A stretch of 49,561 nt of DNA from Desulfobacteraceae bacterium (GTDB lineage: Bacteria > Desulfobacterota > Desulfobacteria > Desulfobacterales > Desulfobacteraceae). The first letter of the stretch is position 1; each line of letters opens with the position of its first letter. The notes beneath the pieces were generated by a model, which did not search any database, was not told the DNA's origin, and saw only the letters and a list, made by a program, of their open reading frames with translations. Shown here in pieces: positions 16,928-27,578 of the stretch. The translations under genes and the position numbers were made by a program. The stretch spans positions 1 through 49,561 of the forward strand of contig JAAEKY010000357.1 of NCBI GenBank assembly GCA_024227235.1. The letters are read 5' to 3'.

Positions 16928-19900
16928 TCAAGAGTTAAGGATGGGTATATCATCCATGAGGTCATCAGACGGTTGTTTATCATAAGGCATTAATACTGCC
17001 TGGGATGTTTTGCCATCCACCAGAATTTTTATGGGATTTTTAAATTTTATATGTTTTAAATATCTTGTTGTATTTTCGCAGCTCCGGCATTTAAAAAATT
17101 CGTAATCAATGAAATCATCACCTTTATCAGATACTGTTATATAGCTGATTCCAAGCGAGGTAATATTCTGAAAAAAGTGCGATCCTTGAGAAGGATCGGC
17201 CTTAATGCTTTCAATGGTGGTTTCCAACATTACTCCTACATTGGAAATATCATTCCAGACCACGGGAATACCCAACCAGCGGTCTGATGAGCCCCAACGG
17301 CCAGGCCCGATCAATACATACTTTTTGCCTTTCTCATTAAACGATGCATTAATTTTATTTATTTCAGCTGCGATTTCAACCGTTTTGGCCGCATTAAACG
17401 TTTCTGGATCCACGTAAACGATATCATGTATGTCTTTATATTCACCATTTCCAAGTGATAGTGTTGAATAACAAAAGGCAGCCTTTATTTCATCTTTTCC
17501 AATTTTAACACCAAGATTTTGTTTGTATCGACCCATGGGCCGGATTTGAAGTAATGAAAATTGGGGCTTTAGACTTTCATCCTCTGGCAGGTTAACTGCA
17601 AATTCAACCTCAACAGAAGATCCCATCCATTTTCTGCCAATTTTAGTGACCTCATCAAGAAGTTCAGCCAAAGGAAAAGAATTAAATTTTAATATACTGG
17701 CAAAGGTTAATACGGGAAATCCTTTGCTGGAAAAAGAATCTCTGATTCGGTTATCCTGAACAAAAAAAGTAGAGGATAAAGACCTAACAACCGGATGATC
17801 TGCAGCATCACATAAATCAAGTTTGGCAAGGGTTGAATCGTCAGCAGAACTGGATATAATCTGTTCATCATCTGGGAATTCATCTAACTTTAGGGCGTAA
17901 AAATACTTTTGAGAATTTTCAAGGATATCACTGACGATTGAAAACTGGGGCAGGAACTGGGGGAATTTAGGACAAAATCTTAATGTCTTACCCCCTTCCA
18001 TAACAATCTTTCCAAGGCCCAAAGCAATATAACTAATGCCTTCTTCAGCTTTCAAATGAGAGATGGGATAAAAGTTATAACTTTGGGCGACACCTGAAAT
18101 CGCCGGATAAAAATAATTATTATACTCTATGCCGGTTAATTGTTGAAGAACAACTGCCATTTCTTCATCTTCAGTTCGATGCATAGTTGATTTTGCATAG
18201 GACCTAGGTGCTTTAAGGTAAGTTGAGGCGTAGACAAGCTTAATTGCAACAATCAACCGCTCAAGGCGTTTTTCAAGATTAGGGTGCGAATTGGGCAGCA
18301 TATAGGTATTGTACAGCCCTGCAAAGGGTTGATAATGTGCATCTTCAAACAAGGAAGAAGATCGAACAGCAATAGGATATCTAACGCCTTGCAAATAGGC
18401 TTTCAAACTTTTCTTTATCCAGCCGGGAAAACTGGCTTGAATGAATAGCTCAGCAATCTGATCATCATCCATATCCTTATCAGATTCAAGGAGCCGCGAA
18501 AGTTCATTTTTTTCAATAAAGGTTTTAAACCCTTCCGTTGAAATTACAAACGTCTGAGGGATGTTGATATCCACATCTGGAAATTTATCGCGAAAAGAAG
18601 TGTCTCTCTTTATCTGAGATGACATAAAAGCCAGTCCTCTTGCTTTTCCACCAAGAGACCCATTTCCAATTTTCATAAAATCTGTATCTGAATCAAATTT
18701 TTCAGAATCAAAATCAATAATTTGACCTTGACTTGACCCTTTTCTTCGCGCATGGATAGCCTCAATTAAAAATTTTTTCAGATCTTGGGGATCTGGAAAA
18801 TCACTGATTTTATAAGGTTTGAGTTTAATCGCAAAATCAATTTCACTTCTGGCCATAAACCACCTTGAAAAATCATTATTCATGGCATGATAAACTATAG
18901 ATTCATCGGGAATTTCAGATAAAAGTTTTTCAATGGCTCTTAAATCAATAGCCCTGGCAATTTCTTCACCATTTGGCAGCCGAAAAACAAAGGCACCAAA
19001 TCCAAGATAGGATACAAAAAAACTTTTGATCCGGTCATTTAAGTTGCTTGAATTCTTATTAATAAAAATCGCTGGGATGTCAGCAGCTTTCTCTCTATTG
19101 TGTTCTTCTGTACTCAAAATCAGGACAGGAAGATCAGGAATTTCTTTTTTAATTTTTGTTAGAAGCTTATATCCCGCTGACTCATCTTCAGCACCATTTC
19201 TTGGATACCGCATATCTGAAAATACAGATAATAGATAAGGTTTATACTTTTTATAGAGTGCTATGGCCTCTTCATAATTATGCGCAACCAACACCTTAGG
19301 TCGCCCCCTCATTTTTAAAAGCCTGTGTTCTTCATTAATAGAATCATCAATCACAGATTGGGTCTGCATGACAATATGTTTGTAAAGAACCGGCAAAAAT
19401 GATGAAAAATGATAGGGTGAATCCTCTACTAAAATAATGACTCTGACATTGGCATTCTCCGTATCAAAAGCCACATTCATTTCATCTTCAAAATTCTTAA
19501 TAATCGCGAGTAGAAGGTCAGCATTCCCGCCCCAGATATAGGTTCGATCAATCGCGGTTGAATTATCGACACAGATGTATTTATCAATATCACAGGTATT
19601 GTGAAGCAACATAAAAAAGGGAAGATCTGTATACCTTTTTTTGACTTCTTCACCAAAGGTATATACATCCATCCCATCCAGGCTTGGCATGGCAAGGATC
19701 AAGTCAAATTTCATGTCTTCAAGTCTCTCAAAAGCATCTGATGCGGAGGATACCCATGTAAGCCGTGGGGGTTTTGAAAGATTAAGCCCTTTATATTCAT
19801 TAATTATTCTTGTTGAAAGACGACCTTCCTCTTCCATGATAAATGCATCATACGGGCAGGATACTAAAAGAATATCACCTACTTTATTGGCCATTAATTC

Positions 19901-19957
19901 ATGATATATTTTAAGCGATGGAACTTTGGTCGAGTTAGTAGGAGTGTATATTTCCAT
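16928..19957 (-). CDS. Receiver-like domains fused to PEP/pyruvate-binding (PPDK N-terminal) domain
   Basis: A 1009-residue cytoplasmic protein. Residues ~15-140 and ~160-330 look like two receiver-type domains (FDLILAMPSLDGMDVYTF; VRVIILVEDSP, SVFSDMRYPRNG). From ~435 to 790 there is a PEP synthase/PPDK N-terminal ATP-grasp domain (GNGSLGGKARGLAFM; PIAVRSSSLFEDAHYQPFAG). It has no PEP-utilising swivel (TSH) or TIM barrel, so it is not a complete PEP synthase. ATP-dependent phosphotransfer in signalling is plausible but unproven. A second ATP-site-like motif, VLIGPGRWGSSDRWLGIP, is near residue 870. SD AAGG. Confidence 0.82.
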   Translation of the reverse strand: MEIYTPTNSTKVPSLKIYHELMANKVGDILLVSCPYDAFIMEEEGRLSTRIINEYKGLNLSKPPRLTWVSSASDAFERLEDMKFDLILAMPSLDGMDVYTFGEEVKKRYTDLPFFMLLHNTCDIDKYICVDNSTAIDRTYIWGGNADLLLAIIKNFEDEMNVAFDTENANVRVIILVEDSPYHFSSFLPVLYKHIVMQTQSVIDDSINEEHRLLKMRGRPKVLVAHNYEEAIALYKKYKPYLLSVFSDMRYPRNGAEDESAGYKLLTKIKKEIPDLPVLILSTEEHNREKAADIPAIFINKNSSNLNDRIKSFFVSYLGFGAFVFRLPNGEEIARAIDLRAIEKLLSEIPDESIVYHAMNNDFSRWFMARSEIDFAIKLKPYKISDFPDPQDLKKFLIEAIHARRKGSSQGQIIDFDSEKFDSDTDFMKIGNGSLGGKARGLAFMSSQIKRDTSFRDKFPDVDINIPQTFVISTEGFKTFIEKNELSRLLESDKDMDDDQIAELFIQASFPGWIKKSLKAYLQGVRYPIAVRSSSLFEDAHYQPFAGLYNTYMLPNSHPNLEKRLERLIVAIKLVYASTYLKAPRSYAKSTMHRTEDEEMAVVLQQLTGIEYNNYFYPAISGVAQSYNFYPISHLKAEEGISYIALGLGKIVMEGGKTLRFCPKFPQFLPQFSIVSDILENSQKYFYALKLDEFPDDEQIISSSADDSTLAKLDLCDAADHPVVRSLSSTFFVQDNRIRDSFSSKGFPVLTFASILKFNSFPLAELLDEVTKIGRKWMGSSVEVEFAVNLPEDESLKPQFSLLQIRPMGRYKQNLGVKIGKDEIKAAFCYSTLSLGNGEYKDIHDIVYVDPETFNAAKTVEIAAEINKINASFNEKGKKYVLIGPGRWGSSDRWLGIPVVWNDISNVGVMLETTIESIKADPSQGSHFFQNITSLGISYITVSDKGDDFIDYEFFKCRSCENTTRYLKHIKFKNPIKILVDGKTSQAVLMPYDKQPSDDLMDDIPILNS

Positions 19958-20006
19958 AAGGCCTTCGCACTTTTTGAATAATTATTTTAAACGCCGATTA
20001 TATAAA

Positions 20007-22229
20007 TTACCGTAATTTGAAGACTTTTAATATCTCAAACATACGATGCGACATTTCAGACATCTGTTCATAGGCATCAACTGTCTGTTTTGCTATTGAA
20101 GAATTTTCAACAACGGCTTTGTTTATATGAGACAAACCCTGTGTAACGCCTTCAATACTTGTACTTTGATCTGCAGAAAACTCAGATATTTCGAGCACTA
20201 GCGTATTTACCTGGTTCACAATATTGTGAATCTTATTTAACACTTCAGCATTGTGATCTACATGTTCGGCACCCTTATCAATCTCTTTTATGGAATCTTT
20301 TATCAATTTGGTAGTTTCAGTGGCTGCCTGAGCACTCCTGTTGGCAAGATCTCTTACTTCATCAGCAACAACTGCAAATCCACGACCGGCATCCCCAGCT
20401 CTGACCGCTTCAATAGATGCATTTAATGAAAGCAGTTTGGTTTGAGAAGCAATATCGTTAATCACTTGGATTACATTGGATACATCTGCACTGGTTTTTT
20501 TAATTTTTTCCATGGAAGCCAGCATTTCAGTCATTTGTGTATTGCCTTTATCTACTTCTTTCATGGCATTCCCACTGATTTTTTGAACTTCAAGTGCTTT
20601 TTGGGTATTGTCTTTTGCCCGACTTTCAATCTGAGTCATTGAAGCAGATATTTCTTCGATACCGGCGGATTGTTCATCTGTATTATCAGACAATGTCGTC
20701 GCAGATTGGGTCAACTCCTCAGAATTGGTTTTCACCTGCTCACTTAAGTCAATAATTTTGGCAATGGATTGACCTAAAAGATCTATGGACCCATTTATAC
20801 TTTCTTTTAATTGATCCAGGTCTCCTTTTTGTTCACTGGTAAGACTCTTAGAGAAATCCCCTTTTGAAACAGATTCCATCACATGATTAACGTCAGCTAA
20901 GGCTGAATGCATTACCGACATCAAACTGTCAAACGCCAGGGCTGTTCTTCCAACTTCATCATGTTTTAAAGAATCGACCCTGATGGAAAAATCAGATGTC
21001 TTTTCAACATCCTGTACTTTTTCCTTTAATGTGATCAATGGCTTGGTAATCGCATTAATAATAATGAAGGCTGCAAAAAAACCAATAATAAGACCGGCTG
21101 AAACAATTATACTGATGTAAATTAAAGCAGATACGACACCCTTTTTTGCAGAGGCTTGAACATCTTTATTAATTTTATCACTGACCTTAAGTACTTTTTC
21201 AAGTTCAAGATTCACAAGTTTTGAGGCAGACGAAAGCTGCTGCTTCATCTGCTCAATATTCATGATGGCTTCGATATATTCTGATTGGACTATAAAGATG
21301 CCATCATCTGCCAGCGTTGTTGTTTTAAATGTTTCAAAAAAACTTGCTAATATTTCAAAACTTTCTTTATTTTCTTTTGTTCTTAATTTGCGTTTTAATC
21401 GCTTCATTCTTCCTGATATTTTTTTGGTCAATTTTTCAAAACTTGATTTAAGTTTTTCAACATTTTGTGTTTCTTTTTCCACAATAAGGGTTTTGATCAT
21501 ATCCTGGAATTCAATAAAAAAGGATCTAAAATCCTGCCCCTTGTATAATACGGGTAAGTCTCTTTGAAACATGCTGAGTAAAAGGTCGCTCACTTCTTTA
21601 GCTGTTGTTGTCTCAGTCATTGAAAGCTTTCTGCCTTCATCTTCTTTTTCACCAATAGCAGTTTGAGCGGTCTGAATAAATACAATTAAAGATTGATCCA
21701 AATTTTTTCTGTTTGTATCAAATTCAGCCACTTTCTCTTTTGCCAATACTTCTTTTGATAGTTTGGTTTGATGCGCACCAATAACATCAACAATCTGCCC
21801 AAAAAATTTGTTCTTAATTGTAGTTAATTGCTTAATGTTAAGATTAAATTTACCTTTTTTCAACACCTTAGATAATGCATCAAGATTTTTATCAATATTT
21901 ATTTTCAGGCTTTGGAGCTCTTTTTCTTTTGCACCAATGGTTTCTGGGGTGTCCATAGACAATAAAGATAAAACAGCCACATGCGATTTAAACATATCAT
22001 TGGCCAATGCATTGGAAATTTTTCCTATGGGTGCCGCAATATCAGATATTGTTTCAACTTTTCCTTTAATCTGGCTTGTAAAAAACAGTCCGGAACCTCC
22101 GGCACACGCAATCATTAAAACAAGAAAAATAAAAACATAAATCAATTTGGTTCTAATATTTAGCTTTTCTTGAAAATTAGAAAGTGATTGAGGCATGATT
22201 TTCATGAGTTTCTCTTGAATTTGAATCAT
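20007..22229 (-). CDS. Methyl-accepting chemotaxis protein
   Basis: A 740-residue membrane chemoreceptor. TM1 is at ~30-50 ([17 protein letters not shown]), followed by a long helical periplasmic sensor, TM2 at ~370-395, a HAMP domain and a coiled-coil signalling domain. The hairpin tip is conserved ([20 protein letters not shown], then [17 protein letters not shown]). Sensory helices of this length suggest a four-helix-bundle sensor. GGAG precedes ATG 22229. No CheA/CheW genes are nearby, so it feeds a system elsewhere. Confidence 0.9.
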   Translation of the reverse strand: MIQIQEKLMKIMPQSLSNFQEKLNIRTKLIYVFIFLVLMIACAGGSGLFFTSQIKGKVETISDIAAPIGKISNALANDMFKSHVAVLSLLSMDTPETIGAKEKELQSLKINIDKNLDALSKVLKKGKFNLNIKQLTTIKNKFFGQIVDVIGAHQTKLSKEVLAKEKVAEFDTNRKNLDQSLIVFIQTAQTAIGEKEDEGRKLSMTETTTAKEVSDLLLSMFQRDLPVLYKGQDFRSFFIEFQDMIKTLIVEKETQNVEKLKSSFEKLTKKISGRMKRLKRKLRTKENKESFEILASFFETFKTTTLADDGIFIVQSEYIEAIMNIEQMKQQLSSASKLVNLELEKVLKVSDKINKDVQASAKKGVVSALIYISIIVSAGLIIGFFAAFIIINAITKPLITLKEKVQDVEKTSDFSIRVDSLKHDEVGRTALAFDSLMSVMHSALADVNHVMESVSKGDFSKSLTSEQKGDLDQLKESINGSIDLLGQSIAKIIDLSEQVKTNSEELTQSATTLSDNTDEQSAGIEEISASMTQIESRAKDNTQKALEVQKISGNAMKEVDKGNTQMTEMLASMEKIKKTSADVSNVIQVINDIASQTKLLSLNASIEAVRAGDAGRGFAVVADEVRDLANRSAQAATETTKLIKDSIKEIDKGAEHVDHNAEVLNKIHNIVNQVNTLVLEISEFSADQSTSIEGVTQGLSHINKAVVENSSIAKQTVDAYEQMSEMSHRMFEILKVFKLR

Positions 22230-22550
22230 TATAATTTCTCCAAGTCGGTAAGGGTTAACAACTTGATAATATATAGCGATAGAAAAATAATTTCCCTAGC
22301 ATAAAAAATATAAAATTTACTTTACCCTAAGAGGATTCGTCCTGTCAAACAACCTTTTAGCTTTTTTTTACTAGTACGAAAGAATTATTGCCTATAAAAA
22401 TTTACAACGCAAACGATGTGTCTGACGAAAACTGTTGAAGACGACGAAAAAAAAAAGCAATAATTATGTGGAACTTATTTGATGAATATTCTTAAGCCAG
22501 ATGTGGGATAAAGGCTTTCACAGGTTGAGGATTGAGAATCAATATAGCTT
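22230..22550. other. Intergenic region without recognised gene
   Basis: About 320 bp between the chemoreceptor start and the small 62-residue gene. I see no c-di-GMP riboswitch or sigma-54 site. Its right half holds one copy of a short dispersed repeat (22441-22495). Confidence 0.5.
22441..22495 (+). repeat. Dispersed intergenic repeat, copy 1
   Basis: CGACGAAAAAA, CAATAATTATG, AACTTATTT and ATTCTTA occur in the same order and spacing as at 26213-26263. Both copies are intergenic. Confidence 0.45.
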
Positions 22551-22739
22551 CTAGTCTATTCCCATCTGCTTTTCCACTTTAGCAATCTCTTTTAACACAT
22601 TTTCTTTTTCCTCAGGCGATAAGCCTTTGGAAAAAAGTCTTTTCTGGAGGCCCAAAAGAATCATCTCCTCTCTGTACTCATTGCAGGTATATTTCCCTGT
22701 TTTCTTTTGTTTTTTCATAACGTTTTCAATATAATTCAT
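22551..22739 (-). CDS. Small hypothetical protein (62 aa)
   Basis: A charged, mostly helical small protein (GKYTCNEYREEMILLGLQKRL; SPEEKENVLKEIAKVEKQMG). It overlaps the end of the rRNA methyltransferase gene by 14 bp, and its ATG lies inside the last codons of that gene, indicating translational coupling. An alternative start is ATG 22718. I do not recognise a family. The balanced helix pattern and the coupling argue that it is real. Confidence 0.6.
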   Translation of the reverse strand: MNYIENVMKKQKKTGKYTCNEYREEMILLGLQKRLFSKGLSPEEKENVLKEIAKVEKQMGID

Positions 22740-23931
22740 ATTTTACTAGTTTTCCATCAAGGCCGCCAATCTTCAAAGGGCGTTTCCAAGATGGAGAAAG
22801 CGGAACCTTTTTTATATATTTTGGCTCTCCAAAATATATAAATGCAGTTGATTTTTTGCAGTTGTTTTTTAAAAAAACACCAAAATCTTTATAAAACTTA
22901 TTTAGATTTAGATTTTTCCCGATTCGAATACCATAAGGCGGATTGGTAACAATCATACTTTCTTGTATGGATTTGATATCTTGAAAATCCTTTTGTTCAA
23001 TGGTTATTTCATTTCCAAAGTGAAGGCCCATAATATTTGTTTTTACTGCATTAATCGAACGTTCGGCGATATCACTTCCAGAAATTATTCCTTTTTCAAG
23101 CGCTTTAAAATTTTCTTGAGCATCTTTTTTAATCTGTTCCCATAAATTGACATCAAAATCAGGCAAAGCCTCCAATCCGAACCGGGTCCTGAACACCTGA
23201 GCCGGTATTCTGCAATACTTCATCAATGCTTCGCACAAAAGTGTACCTGATCCACACATAGGATCGTATAATGGAACCGTCCCATCCCATCCAGACAGTT
23301 TGATGATGGATGCGGCAACTGTCTCCTGCATGGGAGCAGATACAGATTCTTCTCTGTAACCTCTCTTGTGCATTGCCCCGCCCGAAGCATCAATCCCTAA
23401 AGTTGCCTGATTTTTATGAAGGTGCAGGTTGATAATAATATCTGGTTCTTTTGCATCCACATTCGGTCTTTTATTGGTCCTGTCTCGAAAATAGTCTGCT
23501 ATGGCATCTTTAACCCTTAATCCTGCGAAGTTAGAATGTGTAATTTCTGATTCAGACACATTGGCCACAATAGAAAATGTTTGTTTTATTGTTAAAAACT
23601 CTTCCCACCTGATTTTTTTAGCGGCTTTATAAAGATCATCTTTATCTTTGCATTCAAAAGAAACCAACGGCGCAAGAACCCTTGAAATTAATCTTGAAAA
23701 ATAATTAATTCGATAAAAATCTTTTTTTATTGCTTTAAACCAAACCCCTCTGAAAACAGGCTTTAAATCAAAAGCGCCCAATTCTTTTAGCTCTTTTATC
23801 GCAATATCTTTTATACTTTCTGCAACCTGTGCAAAGTACTGCGATTCTTTCTCGTATAAATACTCATATTTTGCTTTTTTTCTTGTCTTGCCTTTTCCTT
23901 TTTGAAGGATAGTTTTCTTAGCTTTACTCAA
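22726..23931 (-). CDS. THUMP-domain class I RNA methyltransferase (RlmL N-terminal-like)
   Basis: A 401-residue protein. After a Lys-rich N-terminus, residues ~40-190 form a THUMP RNA-binding domain (GAFDLKPVFRGVWFKA). Next comes a Rossmann methyltransferase with the DPMCGSGTLLCEA SAM-binding motif (~residue 225) and the base-flipping catalytic VTNPPYG (~330), typical of N2-methylguanosine enzymes such as RlmL (23S rRNA). It lacks the RlmK half. The start is TTG 23931 with AGGA upstream. The small protein downstream is coupled. Confidence 0.87.
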   Translation of the reverse strand: MSKAKKTILQKGKGKTRKKAKYEYLYEKESQYFAQVAESIKDIAIKELKELGAFDLKPVFRGVWFKAIKKDFYRINYFSRLISRVLAPLVSFECKDKDDLYKAAKKIRWEEFLTIKQTFSIVANVSESEITHSNFAGLRVKDAIADYFRDRTNKRPNVDAKEPDIIINLHLHKNQATLGIDASGGAMHKRGYREESVSAPMQETVAASIIKLSGWDGTVPLYDPMCGSGTLLCEALMKYCRIPAQVFRTRFGLEALPDFDVNLWEQIKKDAQENFKALEKGIISGSDIAERSINAVKTNIMGLHFGNEITIEQKDFQDIKSIQESMIVTNPPYGIRIGKNLNLNKFYKDFGVFLKNNCKKSTAFIYFGEPKYIKKVPLSPSWKRPLKIGGLDGKLVKYELY

Positions 23932-23947
23932 CGTTAGAATCCTTTAT

Positions 23948-24862
23948 TTATTTCTTTTTTCTGGGGCGGTTCATTTTTCTTTTTGCCCCTATTTTCAAAA
24001 GATTGGCAATATTTGCATTTTTATCAAGAACCGGTTCAATCATTGGGGTTGAGCAGGTCATTAGAGTGGATATACCCGGACCGTGGCCAGCAAGCAAACA
24101 GTCTGAATGAACCACTATACCAATACTAACCGCACCTTTGACAAACGCCCTACCATAAGAATTATCATGATCAAGCAATGCCACAAAATCACCAAACCTA
24201 AGCTGATCCAGCTTATACTCTTTTACCGTATCAGGATCACTGGTCATCACATCATAATCACCTGCTGCGACATGGGCTGAACCAAGCCCTGATCCCATAC
24301 ATTGGGCGGGTACAATGGTTGTAACAGGTACTTTAAGTTTTTTATTCTTTAAACCTTTTATTTTCATCTTTTTTAAAAGTCCGGGATCAAGATTATAAAG
24401 CTTAATATTCGGGTAATCCATCAATTTCAATCCCTGACCTTTTGTACGAATCATTATTTTATCATCGTACGTTAATTGTTCAAGTATCTGTTTTGAAAAA
24501 TCAATGATCACATGTTCTGATCCGCCGTGATGTCCAAGAACAACCCCTTTTTTACCTTTTGCCTCACCCGATACAATAATCGCCTCATTGCCGACACAAG
24601 AAAGCACTTGAAGCGAATTATTCGGAAATTCAAAAGGTTTTGCTGCATTTGCAGAACAACTGGCGCCAGGCTCGATATGATCTCCTGCAAGCCCGAAAGC
24701 AGAATCCCCTACTTGAATATTTAACGTAATACCGCCAACACTGGGTAGAATAAATGGTTTTCCCTCGTAGTCTACCTTCCATCCAGGTCTGATTCTAGGA
24801 GGGCCTGGTTTGCACTGCATGGCCAATTCAACAAGTTTGTTTTCATTGGTTTTTAACATCAT
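23948..24862 (-). CDS. DUF4438 family protein
   Basis: A 304-residue protein matching the DUF4438 family as I know it ([70 protein letters not shown]). It is soluble with no signal peptide and has unknown function. GGGAG precedes the tandem ATGs. It ends 16 bp before the methyltransferase start and follows the MFS gene by 12 bp, so these are probably one transcript. Confidence 0.75.
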   Translation of the reverse strand: MMLKTNENKLVELAMQCKPGPPRIRPGWKVDYEGKPFILPSVGGITLNIQVGDSAFGLAGDHIEPGASCSANAAKPFEFPNNSLQVLSCVGNEAIIVSGEAKGKKGVVLGHHGGSEHVIIDFSKQILEQLTYDDKIMIRTKGQGLKLMDYPNIKLYNLDPGLLKKMKIKGLKNKKLKVPVTTIVPAQCMGSGLGSAHVAAGDYDVMTSDPDTVKEYKLDQLRFGDFVALLDHDNSYGRAFVKGAVSIGIVVHSDCLLAGHGPGISTLMTCSTPMIEPVLDKNANIANLLKIGAKRKMNRPRKKK

Positions 24863-24874
24863 ATTCTCCCAAGT

Positions 24875-26017
24875 TTAATGTTCAAGTTTTAATAAAAAAG
24901 GAATCGCAAAGAATCCGATAACCGCACTTATGATAAACATATTCTCAAGTCCTGCAAGATCTCCTATGATGCCCGCAATAAACACGGCCAAAGATCGGAC
25001 TGCAAAAGAGATCATCATAAACAGACCATTGGCTGTCGAAGGATTATTTTTTGCATTCTCTTGTATAATTGCCAGCATAACCGGTGTCGTAGATAGAACA
25101 GTAAATCCTGTAATAACCAGCATAATAATTTTTAGTATACCCGCTGTAAAAACAAAGGTCAAAGTAGCAATAGGTGCCACAATTAAAACCCAAAAAAGCG
25201 TCCGCTGCCTTCCAATTCTATCACTTAATGTTCCAGCGCTTAGAATTCCAGCCACGCCAAATGCTTCATATAGAGCAAGGGCAGCACCGCCTAACCAGAG
25301 ACTTCCGGTCTCTTTTTCTACAAAAACGGTAAGAAAAACACCCATGGATGCATGCATAAAGGACCGAGCAGATAAAATCCCGGACAAGGGAATCAATACA
25401 TGCTTAATTTCGTTAAAAGAGGCTTTTAAAGATCCATTCTTCTTAATGCTGGTTTTCTCTTCTTCTTTTTCAAGCGTAAAATACAATAGAACAGATGTCA
25501 GCATTGCAAATCCCATGACATAATAAAAATAATCCTGACCCAAAAATGACACAGCTGCAACGGCAAACATAGGTCCAACCGTTCGAGCGGACTCTCCACC
25601 TGTCATAAAGATACTCATCCCCCGACCTTTCTTCTCACCTGAATATTTGGCTATCAGAACCGGGGTTGGAACATGGTACAATGCCACACTGATCCCTGAA
25701 AAAAAGAGAAGAACAAGCAGCAAATAGTATGAAGAGGTATTTAAAATAAGACTCATGGGAATGGCAGTGAGTGTCGGTGCAAGAACTACCAGCCACCGTG
25801 CAAGACCCTTATTGTCTGCAAACAACCCAATGATAGGATTAAACAAAGCGGGAATCTGCATAACAGTAGATAATAGCCCTGCCTGACTCAAGGTGAGTGA
25901 TAGTTTTTCAATAATCAAAGGCAGTAAAGGGGATAGAAAACTTGTATAGACATCATGGATAAAATGTGAAAAAGCCACTAGTGTTACCCTGCCTGTCTGG
26001 AATTTTTCAGGTTTCAT
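24875..26017 (-). CDS. MFS transporter (fosmidomycin-resistance-like)
   Basis: A 12-TM major facilitator, 380 residues from ATG 26017. Visible are the typical opening FSHFIHDVYTSFLSPLLPLI and the motif-A loop ADNKGLARW between TM2 and TM3, with a related loop SDRIGRQRTL in the second half. The pattern resembles drug or fosmidomycin efflux proteins, but the substrate is unknown. The frame extends to a TTG at 26101, adding a polar Lys/Asn-rich extension with no good SD; I prefer the internal ATG because it places TM1 at the usual distance. Confidence 0.82.
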   Translation of the reverse strand: MKPEKFQTGRVTLVAFSHFIHDVYTSFLSPLLPLIIEKLSLTLSQAGLLSTVMQIPALFNPIIGLFADNKGLARWLVVLAPTLTAIPMSLILNTSSYYLLLVLLFFSGISVALYHVPTPVLIAKYSGEKKGRGMSIFMTGGESARTVGPMFAVAAVSFLGQDYFYYVMGFAMLTSVLLYFTLEKEEEKTSIKKNGSLKASFNEIKHVLIPLSGILSARSFMHASMGVFLTVFVEKETGSLWLGGAALALYEAFGVAGILSAGTLSDRIGRQRTLFWVLIVAPIATLTFVFTAGILKIIMLVITGFTVLSTTPVMLAIIQENAKNNPSTANGLFMMISFAVRSLAVFIAGIIGDLAGLENMFIISAVIGFFAIPFLLKLEH

Positions 26018-26212
26018 CCCGGCATAATTACCAAATTTCCCTTTGAAAGTAAAAATATTTTTGGTAGATTGATTCTTATTATATTTATTTTGCCGTTTCA
26101 ATCATCAGGAACGGGATTTAAATAAGTTGCACAAAATTAGCAGATATTTTTGTCGTATTCGAGGCGCGAAGAGGACTCTAACTGGCTATGTGATCGACGA
26201 GGAACGTGGATT

Positions 26213-26263
26213 ACGGCGAAAAAACAATAATTATGAGTAACTTATTTAATGTACGTTCCTTAG
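26213..26263 (+). repeat. Dispersed intergenic repeat, copy 2
   Basis: CGGCGAAAAAA, CAATAATTATG, AACTTATTT and ACGTTCCTTA match the order in 22441-22495. The upstream 80 bp (tttgtcgtattcgaggcgcg and onward) has a non-coding, structured look and may belong to a longer version of the element. Confidence 0.45.
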
Positions 26264-26276
26264 ACAATTAAGGATA

Positions 26277-27275
26277 ATGAACATGGATAATCTCTCGTAT
26301 AAAGCACTGATTGTTGAAGAACCTGAAAAAAATAAATTCACCCGAGAAATCAAATCTGCGTTAGTCAATGACTTGCCTGACAATGACGTTCTGATTAGAG
26401 TGAACTATTCTTCTTTAAACTATAAAGATGCCTTATCCGCTACTGGAAATCGCGGTGTTACAAGACAGTACCCTCACACTCCCGGAATTGATGCAGCAGG
26501 TATTGTTGAAGACAGCCAATTTGCTGGTGTTAAAAAAGGCGATAAGGTTATTGTCACCAGCTATGATCTTGGTATGAACACATCAGGGGGGTTTGGACAA
26601 TATATTCGCGTACCTGGAGAATGGGTTGTAAAGCTGCCCAAAGGACTGGATTTTAAACAGAGCATGATATTTGGTACAGCAGGCTTTACAGCAGGCATGT
26701 CTGTTTATAAACTCATTAAAACCATCCTGCCTGAGCATGGTAAAATTCTTGTCACTGGTGCTACAGGTGGTGTAGGCAGCCTTGCTGTTGGAATTTTATC
26801 TCATCTTGGATATTCTGTAACAGGTGTGTCAGGGAAAACAGGCACTACCCTACTGAATGACTTGGGTGCGAAACATGTTATCAGCAGAGATGCATTTCTT
26901 CAAAATACAAAACCCCCTGTTTTAAAAGCCCAATGGGCGGGGGTGATTGATACGGTTGGGGGTGACATTTTGGCCACTGCTATAAAATCAACTAAACCTG
27001 ACGGAGTTGTGACTTGCTGTGGGAATGTGGCATCCCCTGATCTGCCCATTAATGTGTTCCCTTTTATACTGCGCGGCGTATCTTTATTGGGAATAGACTC
27101 TCAAAATTGCCCTATGGATTTCAGATCAAAGGTCTGGGAAAAACTCTCTTCTGAGTGGAAATTTGATATGCTCGATCAAATTTATGATGAAATCTTTTTG
27201 AACCAATTAGACAATAAAATTGAACAGATCTTAAAAGGGGAACTAAAAGGCCGAACACTCATAAATTTGGACTAA
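26277..27275 (+). CDS. YhdH/YhfP-type zinc-free alcohol dehydrogenase (acryloyl-CoA reductase/quinone oxidoreductase-like)
   Basis: A 332-residue medium-chain dehydrogenase. Visible are the N-terminal GroES-like fold (VNYSSLNYKDALSATG; YPHTPGIDAAG), then the Rossmann fold with the NADPH-binding TGATGGVGSLAVGIL (~residues 160-175). Catalytic zinc ligands are absent. YhdH/AcuI enzymes reduce acryloyl-CoA or related enoyl/quinone substrates with NADPH; the true substrate here is unknown. AAGGA lies close to ATG 26277. Confidence 0.85.
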   Translation: MNMDNLSYKALIVEEPEKNKFTREIKSALVNDLPDNDVLIRVNYSSLNYKDALSATGNRGVTRQYPHTPGIDAAGIVEDSQFAGVKKGDKVIVTSYDLGMNTSGGFGQYIRVPGEWVVKLPKGLDFKQSMIFGTAGFTAGMSVYKLIKTILPEHGKILVTGATGGVGSLAVGILSHLGYSVTGVSGKTGTTLLNDLGAKHVISRDAFLQNTKPPVLKAQWAGVIDTVGGDILATAIKSTKPDGVVTCCGNVASPDLPINVFPFILRGVSLLGIDSQNCPMDFRSKVWEKLSSEWKFDMLDQIYDEIFLNQLDNKIEQILKGELKGRTLINLD

Positions 27276-27373
27276 GTAAATCTTTGTCTTCGTTTGACTT
27301 AGATGTGAAATTAACCTTTAATTTTTTAGCAAAATTCTTACTTTAATGTTAAATCAAAAAGAAGGAGGTTATT

Positions 27374-27556
27374 ATGACAACCCCAGCTCATTGCCCAGGT
27401 TTTGAAAATTTTAAACAATTACAATCTTTTACCTGCAATTGTCCTAAATGCAATGAAAAAAAGGAGATTTTTTCAGATGAATTTGAAAAAAGCCATAAAT
27501 GTGATAAATGCGGTGAAGAAATAGATTTCACAACCTGTAACTACGAAGCAGGCTAA
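27374..27556 (+). CDS. Small two-CxxC zinc-ribbon-like protein
   Basis: A 60-residue protein with CNCPKC and CDKC knuckles separated by about 20 residues, consistent with one zinc ribbon. Further cysteines are in HCPGF and TTCNY. The SD is very strong (AAGGAGG). It has its own terminator directly after, so it is likely a real monocistronic gene. The function is unknown. Confidence 0.75.
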   Translation: MTTPAHCPGFENFKQLQSFTCNCPKCNEKKEIFSDEFEKSHKCDKCGEEIDFTTCNYEAG

Positions 27557-27578
27557 TTTTTTTTAAAATTTAAATTAA

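Noticed and set aside
22230-22550. c-di-GMP riboswitch upstream of the chemoreceptor
   Set aside because: The GEMM core motifs were not found on the minus strand.
24930-25523. Plus-strand 197-residue ORF
   Set aside because: It is an antisense shadow of the MFS transporter gene; low-complexity Ile/Ala/Thr composition.
26172-26188. Possible sigma-54 promoter upstream of the YhdH-type gene
   Set aside because: Only the GG-N10-GC bases match; the -24 and -12 flanks do not fit the consensus.
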